Source: Naganishia liquefaciens (Eukaryota; Basidiomycota; Tremellomycetes; Filobasidiales; Filobasidiaceae). Taken from it: a DNA stretch of 64,000 bases. The translations under genes were made by a program, and so were the position numbers. The notes beneath the pieces are model-generated. The model saw only the letters and a program-made list of their open reading frames with translations. It did not search any database and was not told the origin of the DNA. Below, piece by piece: positions 1 to 11,527 of this stretch. Positions within the stretch are counted from its first letter, which is position 1. Every line of letters begins with the position of its first letter. The stretch covers positions 124,001 to 188,000 of the forward strand of contig BLZA01000053.1 of NCBI GenBank assembly GCA_013423385.1, in the 5' to 3' direction.

Positions 1-259
1 ACGATAAGACAGAAAAATCCCGCATTTTGGTGGAAAACGGGGAAATATGTCAAGGATTTAGCTCGATTACTGTACATGCTTATGTACCGCCTGCGGTCCG
101 GGGCACACTCGCTTCATCACATACCATCCTCTGCTCTAGTCATCTCGCTCCCGAGATACCGTTGTCCGCCCCTTTTCCATCTCTGCACCTCATCGCTCTA
201 CTGCTTCTTCGTTGCATCTCCCATACCAAGGCATCAGCATTCCCGTCGTCTCCGGTCCA
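1..259. other. Window start, upstream of the Whi2-like gene
   Basis: Short leader and promoter side of the first gene. CT-rich stretches precede the start at 260. No other feature is seen. Confidence 0.5.
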
Positions 260-1647
260 ATGGCCGACCCAAACAACCCCATCACCTCTGTTGCTCCCTC
301 CAGCTCACCCATCACCTCTGTCCTGCCTTCATACCCACCTAGCTACCATTCGACCGGCGCAAATGGCAATCAGCTACTCAACCGTCTCGTCCTCGAGATG
401 CGCGGAGAGCGCATCCCCGTGGAGAGGGATACGCTCATGAACTTGCCGGAATCGATATTGCTCGCGTTGTTTCCGAATGGGTTGTTGCTCAGTAGGCCGC
501 CGATGATGGATGGAGATGGGCTAGGGATGAATAGCGCGATGGAACACGATCAGGAGGATGGGCACACGTTTGCGGTGGATGTGAGTAGCGATGAATGCGA
601 AAGAAATGTCACCTCAAACTCCTTTTACACGGTCAGTTCGACCCGGGCTCGTTCGAATACGTGCTCGGATTCTTCAGACGTGCATCTGATGCATTCTACG
701 GTGACGCCAAACATCCCGGTCTGTACACCGCGCAGCAATCCCTACTGCCTTCCTCAATCATGTACCGTGGGCCGCAACCGGGCACCCCCGGCTTTGATCA
801 TTCCCTCGAGGGCAATCCCTTGATCGTCAAGCAACCCATCATTGTCCTCCGAGAAGAACTGGAATACTTTGCCATTCCGCCCACTAACGTCCACGGTGTG
901 ACGGCGCATCCTCTGGCGGGCAAGGCCATGACGAACGCGTCGGGCCAGCCGAGTCCAGAACTGTTGCGGATCAAGCGCGAGTGCGGGCGCGCTCTAATGG
1001 ATCGGAAAAAAGTGTTTACGGCGCTGCAGCGGAATGTCAGCAAGGAAGGCAATTTGGCAGAACAGCATCTGATCGATATGTTGTGTACGAGGTACGTCCT
1101 GTCCGCATCCGTCCCCGTCAGAAGCTGATAAACACCGACAGCGGCTTCTCGAGAGACGACGAATGGGGTTACCGTGCCCTCGAGCCCTCCCGCTGCTGCA
1201 TCTCCTCCATCTCCCTTGTTCTGCTCAACACGGGCATTGAACATCGCAGAACGACAATGCCATCCATGCTCGCCAAGGGTGGATCAAGCGACGATACGAG
1301 CTCGGACGAGGGCCTCAAGGCGCATGAAGAGACTGCGATGAGCACACGCGTGACATTGGATGATCAGCAGATGAATACGGCGCAAAAGTTGCTCTTGTTC
1401 TGGAGGAAACCGGCGGTGAGTCTACTTGGTTTCGGATTCACTGCCTCGCGCCGCGGCTGATGCCCGCCCGTAGCGTAAATGCTGGTGGGACGGCGTCGAG
1501 GTGGAAATTCCCATGGGCGGGGACTCCAAGGAGCTCGGCAAGATCAAAGTGTGGGCGCGACGGGTATGGACGCTCGAGTTGAGCCTGGTGAGTGCATTTC
1601 GACTGTCTCGCCTGTTTCCGCTCTCATTTTCCCTGGTGTAGATCTAG
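260..1647 (+). CDS. Whi2-like stress-response regulator (BTB/POZ-like fold)
   Basis: Five exons join in frame (260-580, 637-1091, 1142-1415, 1474-1587, 1642-1647), giving 389 aa. The spliced protein has a Ser/Pro-rich N-terminus, then a segment with an LPESILLALFPNG motif and a split FDPGSFEYVLGFFRRA block joined across the first intron. This is the layout of fungal Whi2 homologues, which carry a BTB-like domain. Whi2 in yeast partners with the phosphatases Psr1/Psr2 in the general stress response and in low-amino-acid TORC1 signalling; that role is family knowledge. The start at 260 was chosen because it begins the conserved part; an in-frame ATG at 212 would add 16 residues. The last exon holds only one codon plus stop; reading through the last intron instead would add a short tail. 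Identification is by motif recall, so moderately sure. Confidence 0.75.
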
Positions 1648-2646
1648 AAACGTCGGCGTCGATAGGGGGTTAGATGTCGCTGGAATGTGCATTGGCTTGT
1701 TCGCGTCGTGCGTTGTATCGGTGCGCTCGTTCGCGCCTTGATTGAGATATTGTTTCATACGTATTTGTACCATTGTAATGCGGCCTTACAAATGTCCATC
1801 TCTGCTGCAGAATCATGAAGCTCCTGTGGTCTTGATCAGCGATCTTGTGACTCCCTCTGTTCCCCAGCATCACGACAACAATCTTTGTCGTACAATAGAT
1901 CCCCCACGCTCATTTCTGAACTGTTTCTCGACGCTGGCGTGTTCGCGTATCGAACAGAGTTCCGCTGTCCAGTTGGTGCACCCCCCCTGTCCTTTCGCGA
2001 AAAGCAGTGGTCGCCTTGATCCTTGTTGGGTCTCTGACAAGAACACCTTTGTCGACGCATATGACCGGGGATCTTGACGAGAATCATACTTCTGTTCTTT
2101 TCCGAGTGCCAAGAAGCCAGTTTGGTCTTCGCTTCAACATCGCGCTCTTCCGTCATCTAGGCAAAGGGGGCTGCGCGAGGGCATAGGACGCGTCTGATGA
2201 TCCAAAGATCCAATGTTTCCCGGTCCTTCCAGATCTGCGCGAAAGTGTGCCGTACTGTTGAGGGCATTTGTCCTCCTCTACCCTTCAGAACTTCCCCCTC
2301 GCCGGGGATGGCCGTCAAGGGTTCCGGACGCGCCCGCCATCGCCTGAAACGCCCAGCGGCAGTCACCTGAAACAACCACGTCATCCTGGCGGAAGCAAAC
2401 CCCCTGGTTCTCGAGATCGGCGATCGCCCCTATCGAAGCGAAGGCCCAGCTTCCCCGGGCGTAATCATTAGCAAGCGCACGGCCAGCCAAGGCCGGCATC
2501 TTTCCGGGCCTTCCTTGTTCGCCCGGCTTCATTGGCATGGGGCGGCTGCATCCAGGTGGTGCATTGTAGTTGTTTATAGTTCAATACCGTTCAGACGCCC
2601 GTCTCGTCGTCAGTCGTGTCGTCAACCGATACCCCTCGTCCATAGC
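1648..2646. other. Intergenic region without a recognised gene
   Basis: About 1 kb between the Whi2-like gene and the CFA-synthase-like gene. It should hold the 3' end of the first and the promoter of the second. Open frames on both strands are short and low in complexity, with no recognisable protein. A C-run lies near 1981-1988. I see no RNA gene or repeat. Confidence 0.6.
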
Positions 2647-4977
2647 ATGTCGGTCATCTACCACGCCCTCACGGCGCCGCTCACAACGGCACTCACCCTT
2701 TCCAACTCGGCTGTCGGACTCGCCAGTCATGCCGTCCTGCGCGTTGGATCCGTTGCTGCGAGCTCGGAATATTCCCCTCTGGCCGGTGTCATCGAGCGAG
2801 GTGTAGTTCGCGTATTGGAGAAGCAAGTCCGGTATGGCAAGCTGACGCTCGTCTTGCCGGATGGAAGGGAATGGACATCAGCGGGGAGCGCCGGAGTGAC
2901 AGGTCACCGGGATCAGGAAGCGGTAACGGAGAAGGATGTGGTGGGCGTCACGGAGGATTTGGATTCCTCGGATGATGATCGGGGTTCATTGCGTGCCGCG
3001 TCGTCCATCTCGTCCTCGACTACCACACTCGTCTCGGGAGGATCGACACCTCGGCTTTCCTCGACAAAACTCGCCGAGTTGTCCCAACAGACGGGTCAGG
3101 CCAATGCCGCTTCGGTTCCCTTCACCGGTGTCAACATCAGGGCCGATCTCAGGCACGTCGACACTGACCCGGCCAGCGGACCGCATGTCACCGTTCGCAT
3201 CAACTCCTCGGCCTTCTTCCTGCGGATCCTCCTCTCCGGTGACCTCGGTTTCGCGGAAGCCTACATGGCCGGCGAATGCACGATCGAGACGACGCAGAAC
3301 CCATCGCAGCGCCTCTCGCCGACGTACTATTCTTCGGCTGTGCACGACCCCGCATCACCCATCATGGAGGGTTCGAGCCTGCTCGACTTGTTCCAAATCA
3401 TCGTCCGCTCGGACCATCCGGGTGACCTCTCTGCGCCGGGCCAGTCGGCACAAGCGCGGCGGGATGCACTGAACGGCGGCACGATTAGCGGTGGGCTGCA
3501 GAGCCTGCCGGCGACGGTGTTTAGTGCGCTCGGAAGGTGGACGACCAACAGCCGGATCGTCAACAGCGTCAGGAACAGTGTGGGCAATATTCGGGCGCAT
3601 TACGATATCAGTAATCGGTGAGCTAGGCGTTTCGGTCCAGGCGGTCAGACGCTGATTTCGATGACAGCATGTTTGCCTCGTTCTTATCAAAAGATGTACG
3701 TTGAGCGCCCATCCCCCGCCTGATCAGCGCTGACCATTTCTACAGATGACCTACTCGTGCGGCATCTATCCGGCTCTCGACGCCGACTTGATCCCCTCTG
3801 CGGCGCCCCCTAAAAACGCATGGTCAACGCAAGACGCCCTCGAACGCTCCCAATACGCCAAACTGCACCACATCATCCGCAAAGCCAAGATTGCACGTGG
3901 TCACCGTGTGCTCGAGATTGGTTCGGGATGGGGAAGCTTTGCGATCGAGGCCGTTCGCGCGACGGGATGTACGGTCGATACCCTCACGCTCAGTACACAG
4001 CAAAAAGCGCTCGCCGAGGAACGAATCGCCAAGGCGGGTTTGCAGGATTCGATCCGCGTGCACTTGATGGATTTCCGAAGCATACCCGACGACTGGGCGC
4101 ATACATTTGATCGATGCGTGTCGATTGAGATGCTCGAGGCCGTGGGCAAGGAGTATATCGGCCCGTACTTTGAGATGATGGACCGAATGTTGAACGAGAA
4201 TGGCGTCGCTTGTTTCCAAGTGATCACCATTCCCGAGGCGAGGTTTGCAACATGTGAGTCTGATCCTGTCTTTGGAGAACACGTCGCTCACGTCCCGCAG
4301 ATGCCAACACGGATGACTTTATACGCAAGTGGAGTAAGCAATGGCTACGAACGCCATCAACAACATCTCTGCTGACACCTTCCAGTCTTCCCCGGTGGCT
4401 TCCTTCCAAGCGTGTCATTCACGACGGAAATGATTGAGAAGGGCAGCAAGGGACGACTCGTCATTGATTCGATCTGCAACATTGGCGTACGTGCATTGCG
4501 CCTTCCTCACCCTGGGCCGATACTGACCCGAATCTCAACTACAGCCACACTACGCACGAACACTGCGAGAGTGGCGCATACGATTCTTGGAAAACTTTGA
4601 GCGAGACATCGTGCCGGCGCTCAAAGACGAACACCCAGAAATGTCTGAAGAGGATATTCAAGTGTTCAAGCGAAAATGGATTTGTATGTGTATTATCACC
4701 GAACAGGCTGTACATCACTAATAATCCCTCTCCCATTGCCGATGCAAACACAGACTATTTGTAAGTAATCATTCAAGGGTCTCACTCCAGCGCATCTGCT
4801 AAAGTCTGCATTCATCAGCGTCTATTGCGAGATCGGCTTTTCCGAGCGCATTCTCGGTGACCACATCTTTTGCTTGGTGCGTAGACGCATGCTGGGGCGA
4901 GTTTCCGACCGCTGATCTGGCTCGGAACGCAGAGTCGCGAAGGCAACGCTTCATTTGGTAGCGATGTATATGTCTGA
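2647..4977 (+). CDS. Cyclopropane-fatty-acyl-phospholipid synthase-like SAM methyltransferase
   Basis: Nine exons (2647-3617, 3668-3695, 3746-4253, 4301-4333, 4386-4486, 4545-4683, 4754-4760, 4819-4876, 4933-4977) sum to 1890 nt in frame, giving 629 aa. The C-terminal half carries the SAM-binding motif VLEIGSGWGSFAIEA, then VDTLTLSTQQ, SIEMLEAVGKEY and the FPGG and GPHYARTLREW blocks that are diagnostic of CFA synthases. The family adds a methylene bridge from S-adenosylmethionine to unsaturated acyl chains of membrane phospholipids; fungal relatives vary in product, so the exact reaction here is inferred. A front part of roughly 330 residues precedes the methyltransferase core, with a Ser-rich linker around residues 100-150; bacterial enzymes are about 380 aa in total. 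Exon 7 has only 7 nt. The start at 2647 is the ATG that begins the coding-like sequence after a CT-rich leader. Confidence 0.9.
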
Positions 4978-5623
4978 TATCGCTGTCACTGCCTTGAAGT
5001 GGGATCGCTTCGCTCTTCGCTTACTATATAGATGATCAAGGGCGCTTTCGCCCGCGGGTTTTAGGGTTCGATATTTCGGGGTGCAAAACAGGAAAAAGAA
5101 GATATGGTAAAACAGCAGGCTGGTTGTATGAATAGAGTCAAAAGGGCGATTCTCCATAATCCTCAAATTCTTGGGCAATTACTGGGACTGGTATCGATTG
5201 AGCCAGCTACTTTTGGTCAACTGCCGGTGGCGGGCAGGTCTTCGTATTGTGTCTACGAGCAGACGATCCGAACCGTACTTTTATTCTACCAGTTCTTGCG
5301 CGCATCGTCGCCCTTGGCGTTTGACGCTGAGCTCGAGGCTGCACGGATTCCAGGCAATGGCAGATGCGCTATGCACCCACCTAACGGTATCGAGACCCAG
5401 ATGCTTTTTGAACAATCGTCGACCGGTCATACTGTAACCTGACCTAATAAGTATACCTCGCAGAGCCAGCTGTAGTGCCCGATCGAGCGACCGCGGAAGC
5501 AGAATGGCTGCTTTGGTTGAAGCACCGAGCTCGAGACATGAATTGTAAAGGACACTCTGATCACTCAAGTGATAACCTGTGCGGGGATCCCTTCGCCATC
5601 CTATTTGCTTCAGCCCTCACATC
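4978..5623. other. Intergenic region without a recognised gene
   Basis: About 650 nt between two plus-strand genes. It holds the 3' flank of the CFA-synthase-like gene and the promoter side of the Thp3-like gene. No convincing coding sequence, tRNA or repeat is visible. Confidence 0.6.
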
Positions 5624-7676
5624 ATGTCGTCTCCCTGGCCCGAGAGTCTCAAGTAAGTCGTCCGCCTGCGATGCCGATACGAGCCTAACCGACCAAACGT
5701 CCAGACGCTTTGTGAAACGGACGTTATCTCTTGCACCCGCAAGCATGAAGAATGCCGTGAATGAGGAAATGAAAGCAGTAAGCATGCGCGGTGAACATTA
5801 TGCCTTCATCTCACTGGTGCACTAGATCATCTTTGCAGCGTATCGGGATCCAAACATATTGAATCAAGATTGGGATGCAATCGATCCGCTGGATCGGCTC
5901 GAGTCGTGAGTCGTCTTGGCCAAAGCGATGACCGGTACTGATCATCCTCCAGGTTGAAAAAGCACGCGGCACGAACGACCATTACAATCCCACCACCTCC
6001 ACCACGTGTTGTTCCGATACAAGACACGCTATATAACAGGATCGGCGTTTCCACCGATGCCGGTCCCAACGACGACGGATGGTTTGAAGACAAGGTTGGC
6101 AACAAGCGGAAAAAGTGAGTGAGACCGTTGGATCTTCATACCGCACCCCCTCACGTCGTCGACAGCAAAACATCCGAGAAACCGGCGTCCACATTGAAAA
6201 AGCAGAAACCCTCGGCTTTCCCCTCGGCTTATACCTTTGCGACTTCCGAAGAAGACGAGGCTAAGCGAAGACGTGCACAACGGTTCGAGCGTGAACGCGA
6301 GATGGAGGCGACCAAGAACGCGAACCAACTGAAGGGATTTATACCTCGTCAAGTGCATGGTGCGTTGGAAGTTACGGCCGAGGGCGGAGCTGCGAGGACC
6401 AGCGGCGGGAGATCCAAGTGGTTGGGAAGAACCGATCCCGCGGTGGATCCAGTGAGTCGAATGGCGGATGATGCAGTCTCTGTCTCATCTGTTCCTAGAA
6501 TGTCATCAATTGGGATCAATTCACTATTCGCGGAACCAGTACCAATATCGAGAAGCGCTATCTGCGTCTAACAAGTGTAAGTCTGCTGTCGTCTGACCAT
6601 GGCAAGGCCTGACCTCTTTGTAGGAACCGGACCCTGCCACCATCCGTCCATTACCCATTCTTCGGCAGACGCTTGAGCATCTAAAGAGAAAATGGCGAGC
6701 GGAACACAATTATGCTTATATTTGCGATCAGTTCAAGAGTCTGCGGCAAGACTTGACAGTACGTGGCCTGTCAAATGAAAGATCGGGATCCTGACTCGTG
6801 TCGCAGGTACAACGTATAAAAAATGAGTTTACCGTGAATGTGTACGAGATACACGCACGAATGGCACTCGAGGCAGTAAGTGCGAAGGATCTTTTTGCCT
6901 GTCGTCGTTAATCATCCACTGCAGTCTGATCTCGGCGAGTACAACCAATGTCAATCCATGCTCCTGATGCTGTACGAACACAATTTACCGGGACACCCTG
7001 ATGAATTCTTGGCATATCGTATATTATACATGCTTCATACCAAAAACAAGAGTGGTAGGTAATGCATCTCGCCCGCTGTATTGAGCTTACATTTCCGGTC
7101 GTCACAGAGCTAGGAAGAACGATCGGACATCTTTCTCAGGTCGAAAAGGAAACCGCACCTGTCAAGCACGCCCTGGCCGTGCAAAATGCCATGGCGACAG
7201 GCAACTATCATCGTTTCTTCAAACTGTATGAAACCGCGCCAAATATGGGAGCTTACCTCATGGATCATTTCGTGACGCGTGAAAGAATGTTTGCATTGAC
7301 CATGATGTCCAAGGCGTGAGTTCGGCTCATCGCCCAGTCGGCCACACAGCTGATGTCGCGCGCGCGCGCGCGCAGTTACATGACCCTACCCCTAGTTCAT
7401 ATCCAAGCTGAATTGGCTTTCGAGACGGCCGAGCAAGCGAATCAGTTCCTCGAGGAACACCAGGCAGCTAATTATGTCAAACCCGCGCCAGTTGACGAAT
7501 TCCCGACCCTGTCGAGCGCCGCTGCGCGGTCTTCGACTGGCAAAAAGCAAAAGCTACCCGCGAGGCCCCCCGTGGTACCGCTGAAAGAACGCATATGGGA
7601 TTGCCGGGCTTCGCACGCTGCATGTGAAAAGGGTAACGAGCGATACAGGACTGTCGATCTTAAAGGGCAAATCTAG
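5624..7676 (+). CDS. Thp3/LENG8-like SAC3/GANP domain protein
   Basis: A multi-exon gene starting MSSPWPESLK and ending KGQI. After splicing it has an N-terminal Pro-rich segment, a Lys/Arg-rich region with a charged helix (EEDEAKRRRAQRFERERE), and then the SAC3/GANP core. The core begins near NIEKRYLRLTSEPDPATIRP, a signature of the Thp3/LENG8 branch, and continues through QTLEHLKRKW, DLGEYNQCQSMLLMLYE and ATGNYHRFFKLYETAPNM. In yeast, Thp3 with Csn12 acts in transcription elongation and mRNA maturation in the nucleus (family knowledge). Introns are short; one near 7321-7374 ends in a CG-dinucleotide run just before its AG. The acceptor at 5822-5825 (ctag) keeps frame, while a nearby gcag would not. 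The gene lies tail to tail with the importin gene, 191 nt apart. Confidence 0.88.
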
Positions 7677-7867
7677 GCGACTTGCGATCTGGCGCTGACA
7701 AAGCGTCATGCCGCGCGAGCATGACGACCCTATTGGATACCTGGTAAGGTCACTAACCTCATCTCAGATCGTTGCCGCCCTCGATTTAGCAGCAAACAGA
7801 AAAGGTCTGAACGGCCTGTAGCGTGCGCACGACAATGCGATCTATCATAGTTGTATCACGATCGCGA

Positions 7868-10800
7868 CTACCTCCCTTCGCTAAGGGTATTACTCATCCT
7901 ATCCCGACGATCCCTCGCTCTTCTTGCCGTACGGACATAGACTCGAAGAGCACTCTTGACCAATTCCGGATTGCCCTCGGCAAAGACGCTACAGGACATC
8001 AGTACATTGTTATATGCCGAGGAACTGGACGTACCGGTCAAACATCTGCAGCGTCTCCTGCTTGCTGCTGGCAGGAATGACGTGCCCGGGTAAGCCTTCA
8101 AGGGCGACAGAGATCCACTGTCGAACGGTCTCTGGAGGTGCCAGTCCACAAAGCGCCTTGACGATGCCCGTGACGGGGTCCTGGCTGTCTTCCGGGTACT
8201 CTTGCGCAATCCCCTGAAGTACGGTGACCAAGATCTTCTGGCCGTATTGCTGCACGACAGCCTGCAAGACTGGTTGATCGGTGGGACCATTCGTGGCTAG
8301 CACGCTGCGCAGCAGGTCCTCGATCAACTCGAGGGCGGTCATGACAGTCTGACCGGCGGGGAGTAGCGTCGAGGCGAGGGCCAACTCAAAAATATTGGGC
8401 AGCTGTGGCGTCGCGCGCACTGTTGATGGCGCTCGCATGACGTACGCCAGCACCAATTGGCAAAAGTCCTCCATTACTGCGAGAATGTCAGCAGACGTCT
8501 AGCCTCGGGGCATAGCGACTCACCATCAGGTATCGCTCGTGCGCCCTGAGACACTTCCATCTGCCGTACCTGCACGGTCACCCTCTCCAACGATGTGGCA
8601 AAAGAATGCTGGATATCCGCTGCGGCTGGACCGAGTTCTTCCACCGCATTTCCAAACAGTCCAACGCATTTGCCAATGATCCAGATGTACTGAGGGTGTC
8701 CGGATCGTTCAAAACTGACGTTGAGCCGGTCGAGTAGAGTCGACATGATGGGTCGAATGTTTTCAAAGGGGAAGAATGAAAGACCTCGCCGAATGACATT
8801 GCACACTCGATCGGCCACGGAGTAGGATGCAAAATATTTGTCAATGAGCGCGTCGAGGACTTGGTATACTGCGCCTGCTGTATTCTGACAAGACGGAGGC
8901 AGAGGTTTTATCGACGATACCGTTGCAAGGTACGCCTCGAGCTGCTCGAGTGCCTCTGTTCCAACGTCAGCGAGAGTTTACGCGAGAAAATGACTACTCA
9001 CCTGTCAACGGTGTCAGTTCCTCTCGACCTTGCAGGACAGGTCCCGCCGCGAGTGTCTGGATCTGCTGTAATATTGGCTGAGTGAAACGCTGGAGTGCTT
9101 CTGCGGCGTCGTTGGGTGGCATGATACTGATGACGTATCCGATAGCCTCGGTGACCTCTATCCGGTCATCAATTTCGAGCGCGGCGCCGGCGGTAGTGAT
9201 GAACGTATAGAGCTGGCCGAGATATGGCACAAGGTGTTCCTTGCAGTCCTTGCACATCCATTTCATAGCCTGAGCGGCAGCTGCCGCCACATCGTCCGTC
9301 TGAATCTCGAATCCAGAGGAAATGTAGTTTAGCTGGAACGAAAGATACGTCGGGTGCTGGTTGATCCATTGGGTATATCTCGAGATGACCAGGATGGCCG
9401 CATATTGAATCTTTGGATGCCGCGGCAAGGTTGGCAGCATGTCCATGATATGCGGCAAGACTTCATCGTCGCTCGGATCGACCTCTGCGCCCATGGAGCG
9501 CATCGAAAACAGGGGCGCCTCGACTTCCTGCCACGTCATGCCGTCGCCCTTGGCCAGAGCAGCCATGACGAGCTCATACGAGCGCTTCATGCACACGTTG
9601 GCGCCCAGGACGGCACAGCAGTCCTTGAGAGTGTCACCCATGTCGTGACGGAACGCTCGGAATTCGTCGCGGGCGGCGGCATTGGTGAAGCCTCCATCCT
9701 GCGGGAACTGCAAGTGTCGAATCATGCTGTCTTGCAAGTTGGCGTAGATCTGCAGGAATGGCGCATAGATGGCGGGTGTGGCTGCCGGCTCGTCGTCCCG
9801 CCGAATCAACTTGCTCAGTGCTTGTCCAAATTTCCACCAGAATGCAAACGTGATTGGCACGATATCCAAGTCATGGTATGCGGCACACTGTCCGATGGCC
9901 TCGACAAGGGGCAGAAACGTCTCTGGGTGTGCAAGGACGAGCTGGCGGTAGGTTTCTCCCGCCTCGGTAAAGATCCTGCAATATCCACGAACGGCATCGT
10001 CGTCCTCGTCCTTGACCGCCTGGTCAAAGACTGGCCGCAGGGCAATCACCTTGGGCACAATCATCTCCACCACCTGCTGGTTATCTTCGACCTCTTGCGT
10101 CTCGTGGATCATGTCGCAGATCACATCGACAGCGGCATCGAATAGCTCGATGTTGGCGAGGGCGTCAAAGCTGAATTGGAACAGGCGTGTCTGCGCAATC
10201 ATACCGGCGTCGATCTCCCCGGCTTGCAGCCACGCCCGCAGCGTGTCGAAAACGGCCGTTTGCACGCGGGGGGTGACACCTGCGGTGGGTCAGTTGCGCC
10301 TCTTTGATGTAAAGCGAATAACTTGCCTTGGGCACTCAAATACATTTCTAGCAAGCCAAGCACCTTGTCTCTCTGGTCAGAAAGCAGTTCCGAGGAACGC
10401 TCTGCCGCCTCGGCAGACTAATGGCTACGCTTCAGCGCCGTAACCCTGCGAGAATCCGGCGTCCAGACTCACGCTCAACGGTATTCTCGAGTTTCCCGCT
10501 TCCTCCACGAGCACCTTTAAAAACTCGAGCAGCATTTCTACGCTCTCGACCCGACTTCCAAACGAATCCACCATGCCCGCGATAACGTCCTTCCATTCAG
10601 GCAACTGATATGCGAGATCCGCGAGCGCGAGACAGAGCTGTGTTGTGATGGCCCGAGAGCCTGCAGGGGCCGCGGTGTTTGTGAAGTGCGAGAGTGATTG
10701 GAGGAGCGAGTCGCGTAGCGGGAGTACGGATTCTCGAGGCAGTTGAGCAAGATCATATACGACCTGTCGACAGGTGTGAGCTCTTGCCGACTGCCGCAGA

Positions 10801-11091
10801 AGAGAGGACTCGCCTTTGATCGTAGAGTCTGAGCAGCAACCATTCGAGCCTCCTGCGGAGCTTCCGGCGCTGTTAGCAATGTATGACAAGTCTGCCATGC
10901 CTCGCTCTACAGAGAGCATGTCAGCCGTGTCTTTTTCGAACGAGGCCATGACCCACCGTATGCTGAAACTCGCTCAGCCATTCGTTTGCTCGCTTTTTTG
11001 CTTGTGCATCGGGATCGTGGAATAGTGCTTGTATGGCCAAGAGGGTGGTTTGTGTCGCCTGATCGACGCTGGCGATGGGCGTCGAGGTCAT
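7868..11091 (-). CDS. Mtr10/transportin-3-like nuclear import receptor (importin-beta family)
   Basis: The start at 11091 opens MTSTPIASVDQATQ and leads into a helical N-terminal block (ANEWLSEFQHTV) typical of the Mtr10/TNPO3 branch of importin-beta proteins. The rest is HEAT-like helical repeats, for example the long exon 8994-10265 with LFQFSFDALANIELFDAAVD, VITFAFWWKFG-type and PKIQYAAILVISRYTQW segments. Mtr10 imports the mRNA-binding protein Npl3 and takes part in tRNA traffic; TNPO3 imports SR proteins (family knowledge). An in-frame stop occurs at 8010, but a good 47-nt intron (donor gtacgt, acceptor tag) bypasses it and extends the protein to 7868 with an Arg-rich tail, which I prefer. 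The alternative end is 8010. The product is about 950 aa, usual for the family. Confidence 0.9.
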
Positions 11092-11527
11092 GGTGCCGAG
11101 TGGGTTCTTTTCAGCGCGAGTTCCCTTTGGCTCGCGATTCAGCTTTTTGGGGGTGACGAGACACGCGGTGCGGTCAGTGTTGTCTGGCGAATGCAACAGG
11201 ACCTAGGTCGTGCGAGGTGTTGAGGCTGTCCTGGTCGTCTTGTCGACGCTCAAGAAAGTCGAGGTCGGCAGGCAGTAGAAGTTGAACTGGCGGCTGATTC
11301 GGCCACTTTTATTTAGATAATACGTAAAACGGATCATGGTGGGAATTTACGGCTGATTATACCCGTCAGGAGTTACCGAATAAAGGGGCGTCCGCGGCCG
11401 CCCAAAAGCCAAGGCAACCCAACCGCTCCTTGCCTCGCTCGCGTCAACGACAGCTAATCGTCTTTGGCAATCCTTGCCTTGATAGTCCAGTTTACAAGCT
11501 AGATCATGTACAACGATTATAAGATAC
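11092..11527. other. Intergenic region
   Basis: A 436-nt gap between the start of the importin gene and the end of the PRM10-like gene, both on the minus strand. It must hold the importin promoter. No gene or repeat is seen. Confidence 0.6.

Noticed and set aside
5060-5080. GGGTTCGAT-like tRNA B-box
   Set aside because: No cloverleaf can be drawn around it.
8010-8012. Stop at 8010 as the end of the importin
   Set aside because: A typical 47-nt intron bypasses it and keeps the frame open to 7868, which is the better model.
9354-10145. 263-codon plus-strand open frame
   Set aside because: It lies antisense to the long importin exon, whose protein sequence is clearly conserved; the plus frame has no recognisable domain.
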